Shown here: in pieces, positions 1-6,384 of the stretch | Layout: each line of letters starts with the position of its first letter | Position numbering within the stretch: the first letter of the stretch is position 1 | Source of the DNA: SLID01 sp041667545 | GTDB taxonomy: Bacteria; Omnitrophota; Gorgyraeia; Tantalellales; Tantalellaceae | DNA length: 14,684 nt | Direction: 5' to 3' | Assembly (NCBI GenBank): GCA_041667545.1 | Contig: JBAYES010000049.1 | Location: 1-14,684 of the forward strand | The notes under the pieces: generated by a model | Databases searched by the model: none | What the model was told of the DNA's origin: nothing | What the model saw: only the letters and a program-made list of their open reading frames with translations | Translations under genes and position numbers: made by a program

Positions 1-98
1 ATGTGCTGGGCCGGATCGGCGATCACAAGATGAACCGGCTGTCTGAGTTGCTTCCGGAAAACTGGCAGCGCTTACGTTCCGGCGATAAGGACAACTGA
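1..98 (+). CDS. IS66-family transposase, C-terminal fragment (5' part outside window)
   Basis: The frame starting at base 3 is open from the window edge and reads VLGRIGDHKMNRLSELLPENW, then about ten residues to a TGA at 96-98. The pattern 'R(I/L)..H..NR(I/L).ELLP..W' is the hallmark of the short C-terminal domain of IS66-type transposases, which comes just before their stop codon. Only 31 codons are visible, so catalytic residues cannot be checked. The stop codon TGA coincides with the first three bases of the proposed left end of the following IS3 element (TGACCT). The IS3 copy may therefore have landed at the end of this gene and supplied its stop codon. IS66 identity is inferred from memory of the family and is moderately secure. 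Confidence 0.55.
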   Translation, partial: VLGRIGDHKMNRLSELLPENWQRLRSGDKDN

Positions 99-134
99 CC
101 TGTATTCTAAGGACGCTTACTAAGGAGGCGCAGA

Positions 135-401
135 ATGAAGAGGACAAGGTATTCGGAGGAACAGATAATCAGGATCTTAAAAGAGGCAGAAGCCGGCGCA
201 AAAACATCGGATCTATGCCGCCAGCACGGTATCAGTGACGCTACTTTTTACAACTGGAAGGCAAAATACGGCGGTCTTAGCGTAAGCGAAGCCAAAAGAT
301 TAAGGTCCCTGGAACAAGAGAACAGCAAGTTAAAACAAATAGTCGCCAATCTGACGTTAGATAACCATGCTCTCAAGGCGGTGCTTGAAAAAAACTTCTA
401 A
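135..401 (+). CDS. IS3-family transposase OrfA (helix-turn-helix and leucine zipper)
   Basis: This 88-residue protein is the DNA-binding half of an IS3/IS407-type transposase. Residues 5-45 form the HTH_8/IS3 OrfA domain (RYSEEQIIRILKEAEAG followed by DLCRQHGISDATFYNWKAKYGG). Residues 52-84 are a leucine-zipper-like coiled coil (LRSLEQENSKLKQIVANLTLD) for multimerisation with OrfAB. The ATG at 135 has a strong AAGGAGG (122-128) six bases upstream. The last in-frame codons cross an A-AAA-AAC slippery heptamer (389-395), so a fraction of ribosomes should shift to -1 and make the OrfAB transposase. The protein has full family length and is undamaged. Confidence 0.93.
   Translation: MKRTRYSEEQIIRILKEAEAGAKTSDLCRQHGISDATFYNWKAKYGGLSVSEAKRLRSLEQENSKLKQIVANLTLDNHALKAVLEKNF
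389..395 (+). other. Programmed -1 ribosomal frameshift site (A AAA AAC)
   Basis: The heptamer A-AAA-AAC is in the correct phase: the orfA codons are GAA AAA AAC TTC TAA. A -1 slip continues as LLKPRAKIEAVRFLLKSFG, joining orfB without a stop. orfB lies in the -1 frame and has only a GTG at 425 with no Shine-Dalgarno, which supports fusion by frameshifting. CTTCTA (395-400) can pair with TAGAAG (417-422) around a small AGC/GCT inner stem. This hairpin begins closer to the heptamer than the usual 5-9 nt spacer. Confidence 0.8.
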
Positions 402-424
402 AGCCCAGAGCTAAGATAGAAGCG

Positions 425-1264
425 GTGAGATTTTTACTTAAAAGCTTTGGGCAGATGAGTCAGCGGAGAGCGTGTTTTATTATCGGGATAAGCCGTAATA
501 CGCTTAGATATGTTTCTATAAGGCACGAGAAGGACAAGAAACTCCGAGAGCGAATGAGAGAACTTGCTGAGAAGCGAAGACGATTTGGTTCGCCAAGGAT
601 ACATGTTCTTTTAAAGAGAGAAGGATTGGTAATTAACCCAAAACGTACAGAACGCGTATACACTGAGGAAGGCTTGTCCCTAAGGATCCGTAAGCGCAAG
701 AAGCGTGCGGCTATGGCAAGGATGGAACTCCCCTGCCCTGAGAAGCCTAACCAGAGATGGAGCATGGACTTTGTACAGGATCAGCTTGCCGAAGGAAGAA
801 GGTTTCGAGTTCTTACGATAGTGGATGCTTTTACAAGAGAATGTCCCGCGCTTGAAGTGGATACATCTCTTGGTGGAAAACGAGTTGTTCGGGTTCTGGA
901 TAAACTGGCGTTTTTGAGAGGGTTACCGGAGGCCATCACAATTGATAATGGCCCGGAGTTTACGAGTAACGCGCTGGATGAGTGGGCTTACAGGAACAAT
1001 GTTAAACTGGACTTTATCCGTCCGGGAAAGCCCATAGAGAACGCCTATATTGAAAGCTTTAACGGCAAGCTCAGAGATGAGTGCCTGAACGATAACTGGT
1101 TCTTATCTTTGGATGATGCCCGAGAGACGATAGAGGCTTGGCGTATGGATTACAATAGGCAACGTCCACATAGTTCTTTGGATAATATGGCTCCCTGGGA
1201 ATTCAGGGAAAAATTCGAAATTTCTCAGGGGTTAACCCCTGAGAGTCTCTTACGAACAACGTGA
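425..1264 (+). CDS. IS3-family transposase OrfB (DDE integrase core)
   Basis: This is the catalytic half of the IS3 transposase, normally made as an OrfAB fusion through the -1 frameshift at 389-395. The N-terminal part (residues 10-95) is the HTH_21 region (SQRRACFIIGISRNTLRY and RRRFGSPRIHVLLKREG). The rve/integrase core follows, with D115 (WSMDFV), D174 (TIDNGPEF) and E210 (ENAYIESFNGKLRDEC). The D-E spacing of 35 residues is exactly that of the IS3 family. The C-terminal motif YNRQRPHSSL is also typical. The GTG at 425 has no ribosome binding site, so an independent OrfB is doubtful. The last about 15 codons run through a 22-bp perfect palindrome (1223-1244). The gene looks intact. Confidence 0.93.
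   Translation: MRFLLKSFGQMSQRRACFIIGISRNTLRYVSIRHEKDKKLRERMRELAEKRRRFGSPRIHVLLKREGLVINPKRTERVYTEEGLSLRIRKRKKRAAMARMELPCPEKPNQRWSMDFVQDQLAEGRRFRVLTIVDAFTRECPALEVDTSLGGKRVVRVLDKLAFLRGLPEAITIDNGPEFTSNALDEWAYRNNVKLDFIRPGKPIENAYIESFNGKLRDECLNDNWFLSLDDARETIEAWRMDYNRQRPHSSLDNMAPWEFREKFEISQGLTPESLLRTT
1223..1244. repeat. 22-bp perfect palindrome at the 3' end of the IS3 transposase
   Basis: TCTCAGGGG-TTAA-CCCCTGAGA is a perfect inverted repeat (9-bp arms, 4-bp centre) inside the last codons of orfB, about 60 bp from the proposed right end. No T-run follows on either strand, so it is not a standard intrinsic terminator. It would form a strong mRNA hairpin. Confidence 0.8.
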
Positions 1265-1335
1265 ATACTCTAATTCATGTTGGCACTACTAACGGGGGAA
1301 GGTCAACCCGGGTAAGGACCGGCAAGGAGATTGAG

Positions 1336-1758
1336 ATGATGAATAAGGGTAAAACTAAGATCAAGGTATGTTTTGACATTGATGATACGATAACCGCGGA
1401 TCCGGAGTTCTTTAGCTTTTTGAGCCGCTCGGTCAAGAATGAGGGAGGCAGGGTTTATGTAGTCACTTCAAGGACGAGCACACCGGAAGTGAGAGAAGAA
1501 ACGCGAAAGGAACTTGCGCAATACAACATTGTGTATGACGACCTGTATCTTCTGCCAGATGCTCAAACAGCGGCTAAAGAATGTCCCTATGCCGGGTTTG
1601 ACTGGTATCAGAAATATTTATACCAGAAGGTTACATTCTGTGAATTCCATAAAGTAGATATTTATTTTGACGATGACGATAAAGTGATCGAAATATTCAG
1701 GGAAACAGCCCCCCAAATACAGGTTTTTAAGGTTTGTAAGAGGAAAGATGAGGAATAG
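1336..1758 (+). CDS. Small HAD-superfamily phosphatase-like protein
   Basis: This 140-residue protein has the core HAD hydrolase motifs. Motif I is DIDDT (D14 nucleophile, D16). Motif II is VVTS (T44/S45). A motif III lysine (K98 in QKVTFCEFHKV) lies just before motif IV, an acidic run DDDD (112-115). The block 'K..FC..H.VDI(Y/F)FDD...VI' is characteristic of small capless HAD proteins annotated as nucleotidase-like. The substrate cannot be deduced. The frame is open back to a GTG at 1261 inside the IS, but AAGGAG at 1324-1329 places the start at ATG 1336 (or the adjacent ATG 1339). It sits directly downstream of the IS3 right end, so its original upstream region has been replaced or displaced. 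The next gene has its own promoter starting two bases after this stop codon. Confidence 0.82.
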   Translation: MMNKGKTKIKVCFDIDDTITADPEFFSFLSRSVKNEGGRVYVVTSRTSTPEVREETRKELAQYNIVYDDLYLLPDAQTAAKECPYAGFDWYQKYLYQKVTFCEFHKVDIYFDDDDKVIEIFRETAPQIQVFKVCKRKDEE

Positions 1759-1759
1759 A

Positions 1760-1793
1760 ACGACATAGAGTTGTCGCTTCGCAATGATATACT
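1760..1793 (+). promoter_or_regulatory. Palindromic operator/promoter, TTGTCR-N11-TAnnnT type (copy 1)
   Basis: ACGACA-TAGAGT-TGTCGC (1760-1777) is one base off the window's consensus palindrome GCGACA-N6-TGTCGC. TTGTCG (1771-1776) is followed after 11 nt by TATACT (1788-1793), which is preceded by TG-A as an extended -10. The expected transcription start is near 1800, 37 nt before ATG 1837. The spacing matches the PafBC/RecA-NDp promoter known from mycobacteria. Confidence 0.7.
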
Positions 1794-1836
1794 CCCATCA
1801 TCAGGGCCATCTCATTTTAAAGACAAGGGGGAGTAT

Positions 1837-2310
1837 ATGCACAAATGGTCGGATTTCGAAATGCTAAAAAAGGGCTATGAACGCGCTTGGATAAAGATAA
1901 AAGAAGAGGCGGGAGAAGACGAGAAGGAGTTTCTTAAAAAGGCATATCTTGTTGTTACCTGCGGGAACATATGCCGGCAGATGGATTTTTATAGCAGCGA
2001 TCCTATGAAGATAGCTATAGATCACCCCGGGTTTTTTATAAGGGATAAAAACTCCAAAGCTTTCCTCGATATGACGGAAAGAGCCCGGGAGTACAGGGAT
2101 AGAGAGGTTGATGCTCCGGAAGGGTTTCTTGAGAAGTTTAGAAGGTGTGACCTCAGTTTGGTTATGATAGTGGATTTTGATGTAGAGGTAAGATTTAGAA
2201 GTGTTCGGATAGACTTAATACAGAATATTAAAAGATCCAGATTCTGCGACCAGGCAAAGACAGACATGAGCAAGGCGTCTATAGTGGTTTTCCTTAAAAG
2301 CGCGGATTAA
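1837..2310 (+). CDS. Unknown protein, 157 residues, under operator-promoter copy 1
   Basis: I do not recognise the family. The frame is open upstream to a TTG at 1771, but that codon lies inside the palindromic operator and upstream of the -10 box. The start is therefore ATG 1837, behind GGGGGAG at 1827-1833. The protein is soluble, with no signal peptide or membrane segment. Helical charged stretches (residues 1-35 and 70-105) flank a hydrophobic strand AYLVVTCGNIC. A second hydrophobic stretch, LSLVMIVDFDVEVRFRSVRIDLI, looks like two beta strands, and the C-terminus ends in another (SIVVFLK). No catalytic motif is evident. Its placement directly behind the operator-promoter makes it a candidate regulon member. 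The function is unknown. Confidence 0.75.
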   Translation: MHKWSDFEMLKKGYERAWIKIKEEAGEDEKEFLKKAYLVVTCGNICRQMDFYSSDPMKIAIDHPGFFIRDKNSKAFLDMTERAREYRDREVDAPEGFLEKFRRCDLSLVMIVDFDVEVRFRSVRIDLIQNIKRSRFCDQAKTDMSKASIVVFLKSAD

Positions 2311-2352
2311 ATGTGTCGCTTAAAGAAAATATGTTTTTACCGGCGAGTGGGG

Positions 2353-2358
2353 TATAAT
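2353..2358 (+). promoter_or_regulatory. -10 box for a leaderless transcript of the DUF2779 nuclease gene
   Basis: A perfect TATAAT lies only 7 nt upstream of ATG 2366, so a start near +7 puts the first transcribed base at the start codon. No Shine-Dalgarno precedes the ATG. No -35 hexamer is recognisable at 16-18 nt. CGAGTGG (2344-2350), just upstream of the box, recurs before the WYL gene's -10 box. Confidence 0.55.
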
Positions 2359-2365
2359 ACAGAAG

Positions 2366-3847
2366 ATGAAGAAACAAGCCATAATCACAAAATCCGCATA
2401 CCTTAATGCCCTTAAATGCCCCAAGCTGCTTTGGATAGACCGTAACGACAAAAAGAGGATACCCCCACCTAATGTCAGTCAGAAGAGGATCTTTGACCAA
2501 GGAAGTGAAGTTGGTGAACTTGCCAAAAAACTCTATCCCGGGGGAATAGACGTTCCCTATGCCCAGGGTATGTTTTTTGAGAACATAGAAGAGACCCGGA
2601 AACTTCTACCATTACGGAAGCCCCTTTTTGAGGCAGGCATTCTTGAAGGGGATATTTACTCAAGGGTGGACATACTGAAACCATCAGGACAGGATAAATG
2701 GGATATTATCGAAGTTAAGAGCTCCACCGGAATGAACGAGATCTATTTGCACGATATAGCTTTTCAGAAACACTGTTGTGAAAAAAGCGGGTTAAGGATA
2801 GATCGGTGTTTTTTACTGCATATTAACAACCAGTATGTGAAGTGTGGAGAGGTAGACCCGGCCGGGTTCTTTGAGGAACATGAGGTAACCGGAGAGATAG
2901 ACGCTTATGTTTATGGCATAGAAGGAAAAATAGATAAGATGCGTAAGACTATTTCTCGGGCAGTATGCCCCGAGATTGAAATAGGACCGTACTGCAAAGA
3001 ACCTTATGAATGCGCTATGATCCCGGAATGCTGGAAAGATCTACCGGAAGACAACATCTTTACTTTATATAACTATGGCACCAAGAAGGCTTTTCCACTA
3101 TACGAAGTCGGGATAAAGACTATAAGGGATATGCCGGAAGAGGATCTTGGTCCGAAACAGATAATACAGAAAAGATGCGAAGAGACCGGCAAAATACACA
3201 TAAATAAGACCGCTATAGGAGAGTTTTTGAGGAGAATAAGGTATCCGGTATGTTTTATGGACTTTGAGACCATCAACCCCGGGATGCCGCTTTTTGACGG
3301 GACAAGGCCGTACCAAAGGATACCGTTCCAGTTTTCTGTGCATATACGAAGATCTCCCGGGGGAAAAACCGAACATTACGGGTTTCTGGCAAAAGACGCG
3401 AATGATCCGCGGGAGAGACTTTTACTGGAACTGGAAAGGTTCCTTGGATCGGAAGGGACCGTTATGGTCTATAACAAAGGTTTTGAGGAAAGCGTTTTAG
3501 AGGAACTGGGAGCGGCATTCCCGAGTCATAGGAGACAAATAAGCGGCATTCAGGACAGGATACTGGACCTTCTTGCGCCATTCAGGGGGTTTAGTTATTA
3601 TGTGCCTTCTCAGAGGGGTAGCGCGTCTATGAAGAAAGTGCTTCCGGCAGTAACGGGTAAAGGATATGAGGATATGGATATTGCCGGGGGAGGAGATGCC
3701 AGCGCGCTTTATTTTTATGCCACATATGGCGCTTGCAGCCCTGAAGAAAAGGATAAGATATACAGTGATCTTGAGAAGTATTGCGCTCTGGATACTGAAG
3801 GTATGGTGTGGCTATTGGATGTGCTTGAAGATTCTTTGAATTTGTAA
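2366..3847 (+). CDS. DUF2779-type nuclease: Cas4-like PD-(D/E)XK domain fused to a DEDD exonuclease
   Basis: This 493-residue protein has two nuclease modules. The N-terminal half resembles Cas4/RecB-like Fe-S nucleases. C18 (ALKCPKLLW) would pair with C210, C216 and C222 (GPYC..PYEC....EC) as a 4Fe-4S ligand set, and D102 plus E116-x-K118 (IIEVKSS) form the PD-(D/E)XK site. The C-terminal half is the DUF2779 domain, an RNase H-fold 3'-5' exonuclease. It has D299/E301 (FMDFETI), the conserved GTRPYQ..PFQFS block, N370...E374, D401 (LDLLAPFRG) and a DEDDy-type YCALDT with D476. The protein is probably a DNA exonuclease acting in repair or mobile-element conflict; that role is inferred. The start ATG 2366 is supported by the leaderless -10 box and by the conserved N-terminal cysteine lying at position 18. 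All key residues are present. Confidence 0.9.
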   Translation: MKKQAIITKSAYLNALKCPKLLWIDRNDKKRIPPPNVSQKRIFDQGSEVGELAKKLYPGGIDVPYAQGMFFENIEETRKLLPLRKPLFEAGILEGDIYSRVDILKPSGQDKWDIIEVKSSTGMNEIYLHDIAFQKHCCEKSGLRIDRCFLLHINNQYVKCGEVDPAGFFEEHEVTGEIDAYVYGIEGKIDKMRKTISRAVCPEIEIGPYCKEPYECAMIPECWKDLPEDNIFTLYNYGTKKAFPLYEVGIKTIRDMPEEDLGPKQIIQKRCEETGKIHINKTAIGEFLRRIRYPVCFMDFETINPGMPLFDGTRPYQRIPFQFSVHIRRSPGGKTEHYGFLAKDANDPRERLLLELERFLGSEGTVMVYNKGFEESVLEELGAAFPSHRRQISGIQDRILDLLAPFRGFSYYVPSQRGSASMKKVLPAVTGKGYEDMDIAGGGDASALYFYATYGACSPEEKDKIYSDLEKYCALDTEGMVWLLDVLEDSLNL

Positions 3848-3907
3848 AGCAACTATATCTGTAGGAACGTTGGTTTCGTGTTACACAAAATCTAATGGGA
3901 GGCAAAT

Positions 3908-5014
3908 ATGCTGCAAGCGGAATTAAAAAAACTGAATATAGTAGATTTCTCGGAAAAAATAAGACAAAAAGACGGGAGCAGTGAAGAAATAAGCAGTGAG
4001 ATAGAGCAAGATGCTGGGTTGAGAGGGGATATTTTTCGCAAAGAAGACATACTAACAAGCAACGTTTTCGGAATATTGAAGAATCTGGACATCCGAGTTA
4101 TAAATAGTGTTTTAAAGGAGGCGGGGAGTTCAATTATTTTAGATAAAGGAGCAAGTTGTGATTTTTGGAGCAGATATCATGATAAAACAGAACCGGATAT
4201 AATTTTGCAGGATGATGAAAATTATGTAGTGATCGAAGTGAAATATTTGTCTGATTTTGAAAAAGGGACAAAAGAAAAGAAGCCCCAGATCATAAGGGAG
4301 GTCGAAGGAGCTAAGAAAGAGGGTCAAGGCAAGAAGGTGGAGTATGTTGCTATCACTCGGGAAGAGAATATTAAATGGCAAGAAAAGATTTACACGAGTG
4401 AAGAAAATATAAATCAAATACAATCCTATATAAATGAAAACCTAGTGCATCATATTTCCTGGAAAGAGGTTCTATCAGTACTACAGCTTTGTCGCGAAAA
4501 TGCTTCGATAGATAGTGTTTCTCAGAAATTTATAGGAGATCTTGTTGAGTATTTGGAATTTAAGGGGATAGGCGATATCCCTGAGCCTGACAAACAAAGG
4601 AGTATGGAATATTTTTTTGGGGCGGAAATAGGTACCTTGGAGGCGCTTTTAGCACAAAAGCAATACAATTTAAATCTTGACGAATTGTCAAGCGAAGAAA
4701 AAACGAACTTGTACAAAGCTATCATGGATTATATTAATTTTATGGGGTCTTCCGGAAAGCTCCGCGAAATAAGTAATACTGTGGCAATCGAAAAGATACC
4801 CATTGAGGTCTTTTTTGGAATTAATGAAAGCGAGATTTTGGAGTGGACAGACTTTATAACAAAACTTTACATTAATGACCATACGAACATGACAGGGCAA
4901 TCAGATTTTTCGATTAAATTGCAGTTTTCTGTAGGTAATTATACAAAACAGCCTGTGAGCTTGTTTACTTACTTGAGGAGAAGTAGGAGGATGACATTTC
5001 AACAGTTTCGATGA
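3908..5014 (+). CDS. PD-(D/E)XK nuclease superfamily protein
   Basis: This 368-residue protein carries a restriction-endonuclease-like core in its first 150 residues. It has E46/D47 in KEDILTSNVFGIL, D97 (EPDIIL) and E110-x-K112 (VVIEVKY), followed by Q127. The 'EDxLTxxVFxxL' N-terminal block recurs in stand-alone PD-(D/E)XK proteins of defence and mobile regions. The rest (200-368) is helical with no motif I recognise. ATG 3908 has GGGAGG (3897-3902) five bases upstream. The gene follows the DUF2779 nuclease by 60 nt and the two may form a nuclease pair. Its base and codon use is visibly AT-richer than its neighbours, suggesting separate acquisition. The target and specificity are unknown. 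Confidence 0.78.
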   Translation: MLQAELKKLNIVDFSEKIRQKDGSSEEISSEIEQDAGLRGDIFRKEDILTSNVFGILKNLDIRVINSVLKEAGSSIILDKGASCDFWSRYHDKTEPDIILQDDENYVVIEVKYLSDFEKGTKEKKPQIIREVEGAKKEGQGKKVEYVAITREENIKWQEKIYTSEENINQIQSYINENLVHHISWKEVLSVLQLCRENASIDSVSQKFIGDLVEYLEFKGIGDIPEPDKQRSMEYFFGAEIGTLEALLAQKQYNLNLDELSSEEKTNLYKAIMDYINFMGSSGKLREISNTVAIEKIPIEVFFGINESEILEWTDFITKLYINDHTNMTGQSDFSIKLQFSVGNYTKQPVSLFTYLRRSRRMTFQQFR

Positions 5015-5090
5015 AAAATAATGCGGATATCCGTTTTGTTTATATGAAGGCAGGAGAGAAGATAATCAGGTTATAACAGTGGGGAGAAAC

Positions 5091-5843
5091 ATGGACATTC
5101 TGCTAACCAACGATGATGGTATTTACTCTGAGGGAATTCTCGTTCTACGTGACGCTTTGTCTGAGGTCGGGGAGGTTACCGTTGTCGCTCCCGACACCGA
5201 AAGAAGTGCTGTAGGGCATGCGATAACTATTTCAGATCCTTTACGGGTAAAAGATGCTTACAGGAGAATGAAGTATTTCGGCCAGGCTGTTTCAGGTACT
5301 CCAGCGGATTGTGTAAAGATAGCAGTAAGGTCAATACTCAAGAAAAAACCGGACCTGGTGGTCTCCGGGATAAACCTGGGACCCAATACAGGATTTAGCG
5401 TTCTTTATTCAGGGACCGTATCCGGGGCAACAGAAGGTGCCATATTGGGTATTCCGTCAATAGCTGTGTCTCTTGGGACTTTCTCGAACCCCGACTTCAC
5501 TTATGCCGGAGCATTCGCGGCAAAGATCGCTAAAATCGTATATGAGAAAGATTTGCCTGAGGGAACGTTATTAAACATCAACGTACCTGCCTTGGAGGAA
5601 TCTGAAATAAAAGGGATTAAGATAACGAAACAGGGAAAGACCCCGATAATCGAGAGTTTTGAGAAAAGGGTAGACCCCCGAAATCACACTTACTACTGGC
5701 TTGCCGGTGAAGTCATGGACCTCAAAGGGGAAATAGATACCGATATCCTGGCCCTGAAAGAAGGATATGTAAGCATAACGCCGTTAAAGTGGGATTTGAC
5801 GAACACTGGCTTTATGGATGAACTTGAGACCTGGCAGATCTAA
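5091..5843 (+). CDS. surE: 5'/3'-nucleotidase SurE
   Basis: This is a full-length (250-residue) SurE, a metal-dependent nucleoside 5'- (and 3'-) monophosphate phosphatase. It opens with the diagnostic MDILLTNDDGI (metal ligands D8, D9). It then has S39 (VVAPDTERSAVGHAIT), VSGTPADCVKIA, N95 (VSGINLGPNTG) and the YSGTVSGATEGAILGIPSIAVS block of the active site and dimer interface. An in-frame GTG at 5079 exists, but ATG 5091 is correct: it aligns with the family N-terminus and has GGGGAG four bases upstream. It stands alone between the PD-(D/E)XK gene and the double operator region. SurE is a house-keeping or stress survival enzyme, so its presence here may be fortuitous. Confidence 0.96.
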   Translation: MDILLTNDDGIYSEGILVLRDALSEVGEVTVVAPDTERSAVGHAITISDPLRVKDAYRRMKYFGQAVSGTPADCVKIAVRSILKKKPDLVVSGINLGPNTGFSVLYSGTVSGATEGAILGIPSIAVSLGTFSNPDFTYAGAFAAKIAKIVYEKDLPEGTLLNINVPALEESEIKGIKITKQGKTPIIESFEKRVDPRNHTYYWLAGEVMDLKGEIDTDILALKEGYVSITPLKWDLTNTGFMDELETWQI

Positions 5844-5888
5844 CCTTCCTTCAAAGATAAAAACATTCCCAAAAATTTATTATCCATA

Positions 5889-5922
5889 GCGACATAATGT
5901 TGTCGCATTGGCATGGTATTCT
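5889..5922 (+). promoter_or_regulatory. Palindromic operator/promoter, TTGTCR-N11-TAnnnT type (copy 2)
   Basis: GCGACA-TAATGT-TGTCGC (5889-5906) is a perfect copy of the palindrome. TTGTCG (5900-5905), 11 nt, then TATTCT (5917-5922) with TG-G as an extended -10. The expected transcription start is near 5929, giving a leader of about 130 nt before ATG 6058. That leader contains the short MDVYD frame and a second operator. Confidence 0.75.
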
Positions 5923-5956
5923 CAAGACCTATACGACTTGCTATATCCGAAAATAT

Positions 5957-5992
5957 ATGGATGTATATGATGTGGGCAGGGGAGGTAATTAA
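5957..5992 (+). other. Possible leader ORF MDVYDVGRGGN (11 codons)
   Basis: ATG 5957 to TAA 5990-5992, in the leader behind promoter copy 2. There is no Shine-Dalgarno in front. Its first 21 bases match 17 of 21 bases at 10911-10931, at the same distance (34 nt) from the -10 box. That second segment opens another short frame starting MDMYD. It may be a leader peptide, a conserved RNA element or a relic of a duplicated gene start. Confidence 0.25.
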
Positions 5993-5997
5993 GCCAT

Positions 5998-6031
5998 GCG
6001 ACATAAAGTTGTCTCATGGGAACGATAGATC
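5998..6031 (+). promoter_or_regulatory. Second, weaker palindromic operator (copy 3)
   Basis: GCGACA-TAAAGT-TGTCTC (5998-6015) has one mismatch to the consensus. TTGTCT (6009-6014) is followed after 11 nt by TAGATC (6026-6031), a poor -10 box. It lies 109 bp after copy 2 and 27 bp before ATG 6058. It could be a second promoter or a roadblock/repression site in the leader. Confidence 0.5.
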
Positions 6032-6057
6032 AAACGTAAACGAAAAGGAGGAAGAAA

Positions 6058-6357
6058 ATGATGTATTACCAGCAGGGCGATGTGTTGATAAAGAGAACGT
6101 GCGGGGTAAGGGGTAAGAAGCTTAATCATCTTACTCTGGCAGAGGGGGAAGCTACTGGACATCACCATACTGTTACAAAGGGGGATGCGGAGTTATATGA
6201 GGAAAAAGGGATTCTCTACCTTAAGGTAATAAGTGACGAAGCGGAACTTACTCACCAAGAGCATCAAATGGTCACTCTTCCTAAAGGAGTTTATGAAGTT
6301 GATATAGTGAGAGAATATGATCATTTTATAGAAGAAACAAGAAAACACAAAGACTAG
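6058..6357 (+). CDS. Conserved 99-residue protein of unknown function (YYQQGDV / GEATGHHHTV family)
   Basis: I recognise this as a small, widely distributed hypothetical family. It opens with YYQQGDVLI, then AEGEATGHHHTV (H35-H37), LYE..G.LYLKV, LTHQEH..VTLPKGVYEV (H66, H69) and ends with VREYDHFIEETR. The strand-rich pattern with clustered histidines suggests a small cupin-like beta barrel, possibly metal-binding (inference). ATG 6058 has GGAGG (6047-6051) six bases upstream; ATG 6061 is the alternative. It follows two operators (5889 and 5998) and precedes the DUF6745-like gene by 27 nt. As I recall, the two families are neighbours in other genomes too, which suggests joint function. No biochemical role is known to me. 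Confidence 0.8.
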   Translation: MMYYQQGDVLIKRTCGVRGKKLNHLTLAEGEATGHHHTVTKGDAELYEEKGILYLKVISDEAELTHQEHQMVTLPKGVYEVDIVREYDHFIEETRKHKD

Positions 6358-6384
6358 AAAAACAGAGGAAATATACAGGATAAA

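Larger units (their letters stand above)
96..1305 (+). mobile_element. IS3-family insertion sequence (IS407-like group), complete or nearly so
   Basis: Two overlapping-phase transposase frames (orfA 135-401 and orfB 425-1264) lie between candidate ends TGACCT (96-101) and AGGTCA (1300-1305). TGACCT is the typical terminus of IS407-like IS3 elements. Beyond these six bases the two ends match poorly, so the boundaries are tentative. A 4-bp target duplication is not clear: CAAC occurs at 92-95 and again at 1304-1307, but the second copy overlaps the proposed right end by two bases. Both frames are open and the catalytic DDE triad is present, so the element could be active. Confidence 0.72.

Noticed and set aside
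460..765. Minus-strand open frames, e.g. opposite the IS3 transposase, the nucleases and the AAA gene
   Set aside because: They mirror real + strand genes, lack ribosome binding sites and show no recognisable family features.
1261..1335. Longer HAD protein starting at GTG 1261
   Set aside because: This start lies inside the IS3 element overlapping the orfB stop. The Shine-Dalgarno at 1324-1329 and the family N-terminus fit ATG 1336/1339.
1771..1836. TTG 1771 start for the 157-residue protein
   Set aside because: The codon is inside the operator and upstream of the -10 box, so the promoter's transcript could not contain it.
2366..3847. Cas4 of a CRISPR-Cas system
   Set aside because: The Cas4-like domain is fused to a DUF2779 exonuclease. 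No repeat-spacer array and no cas1/cas2 are visible.
4489..5187. TTGTCG at 4489 (in the PD-(D/E)XK gene) and at 5182 (in surE)
   Set aside because: Both are inside coding sequence, lack the left palindrome arm and have no TAnnnT after 11 nt.
5913..6116. A 67-residue frame starting at ATG 5913
   Set aside because: It begins within the promoter's -10 region and runs out of phase through the ribosome binding site and the 99-residue gene. It has no family resemblance.
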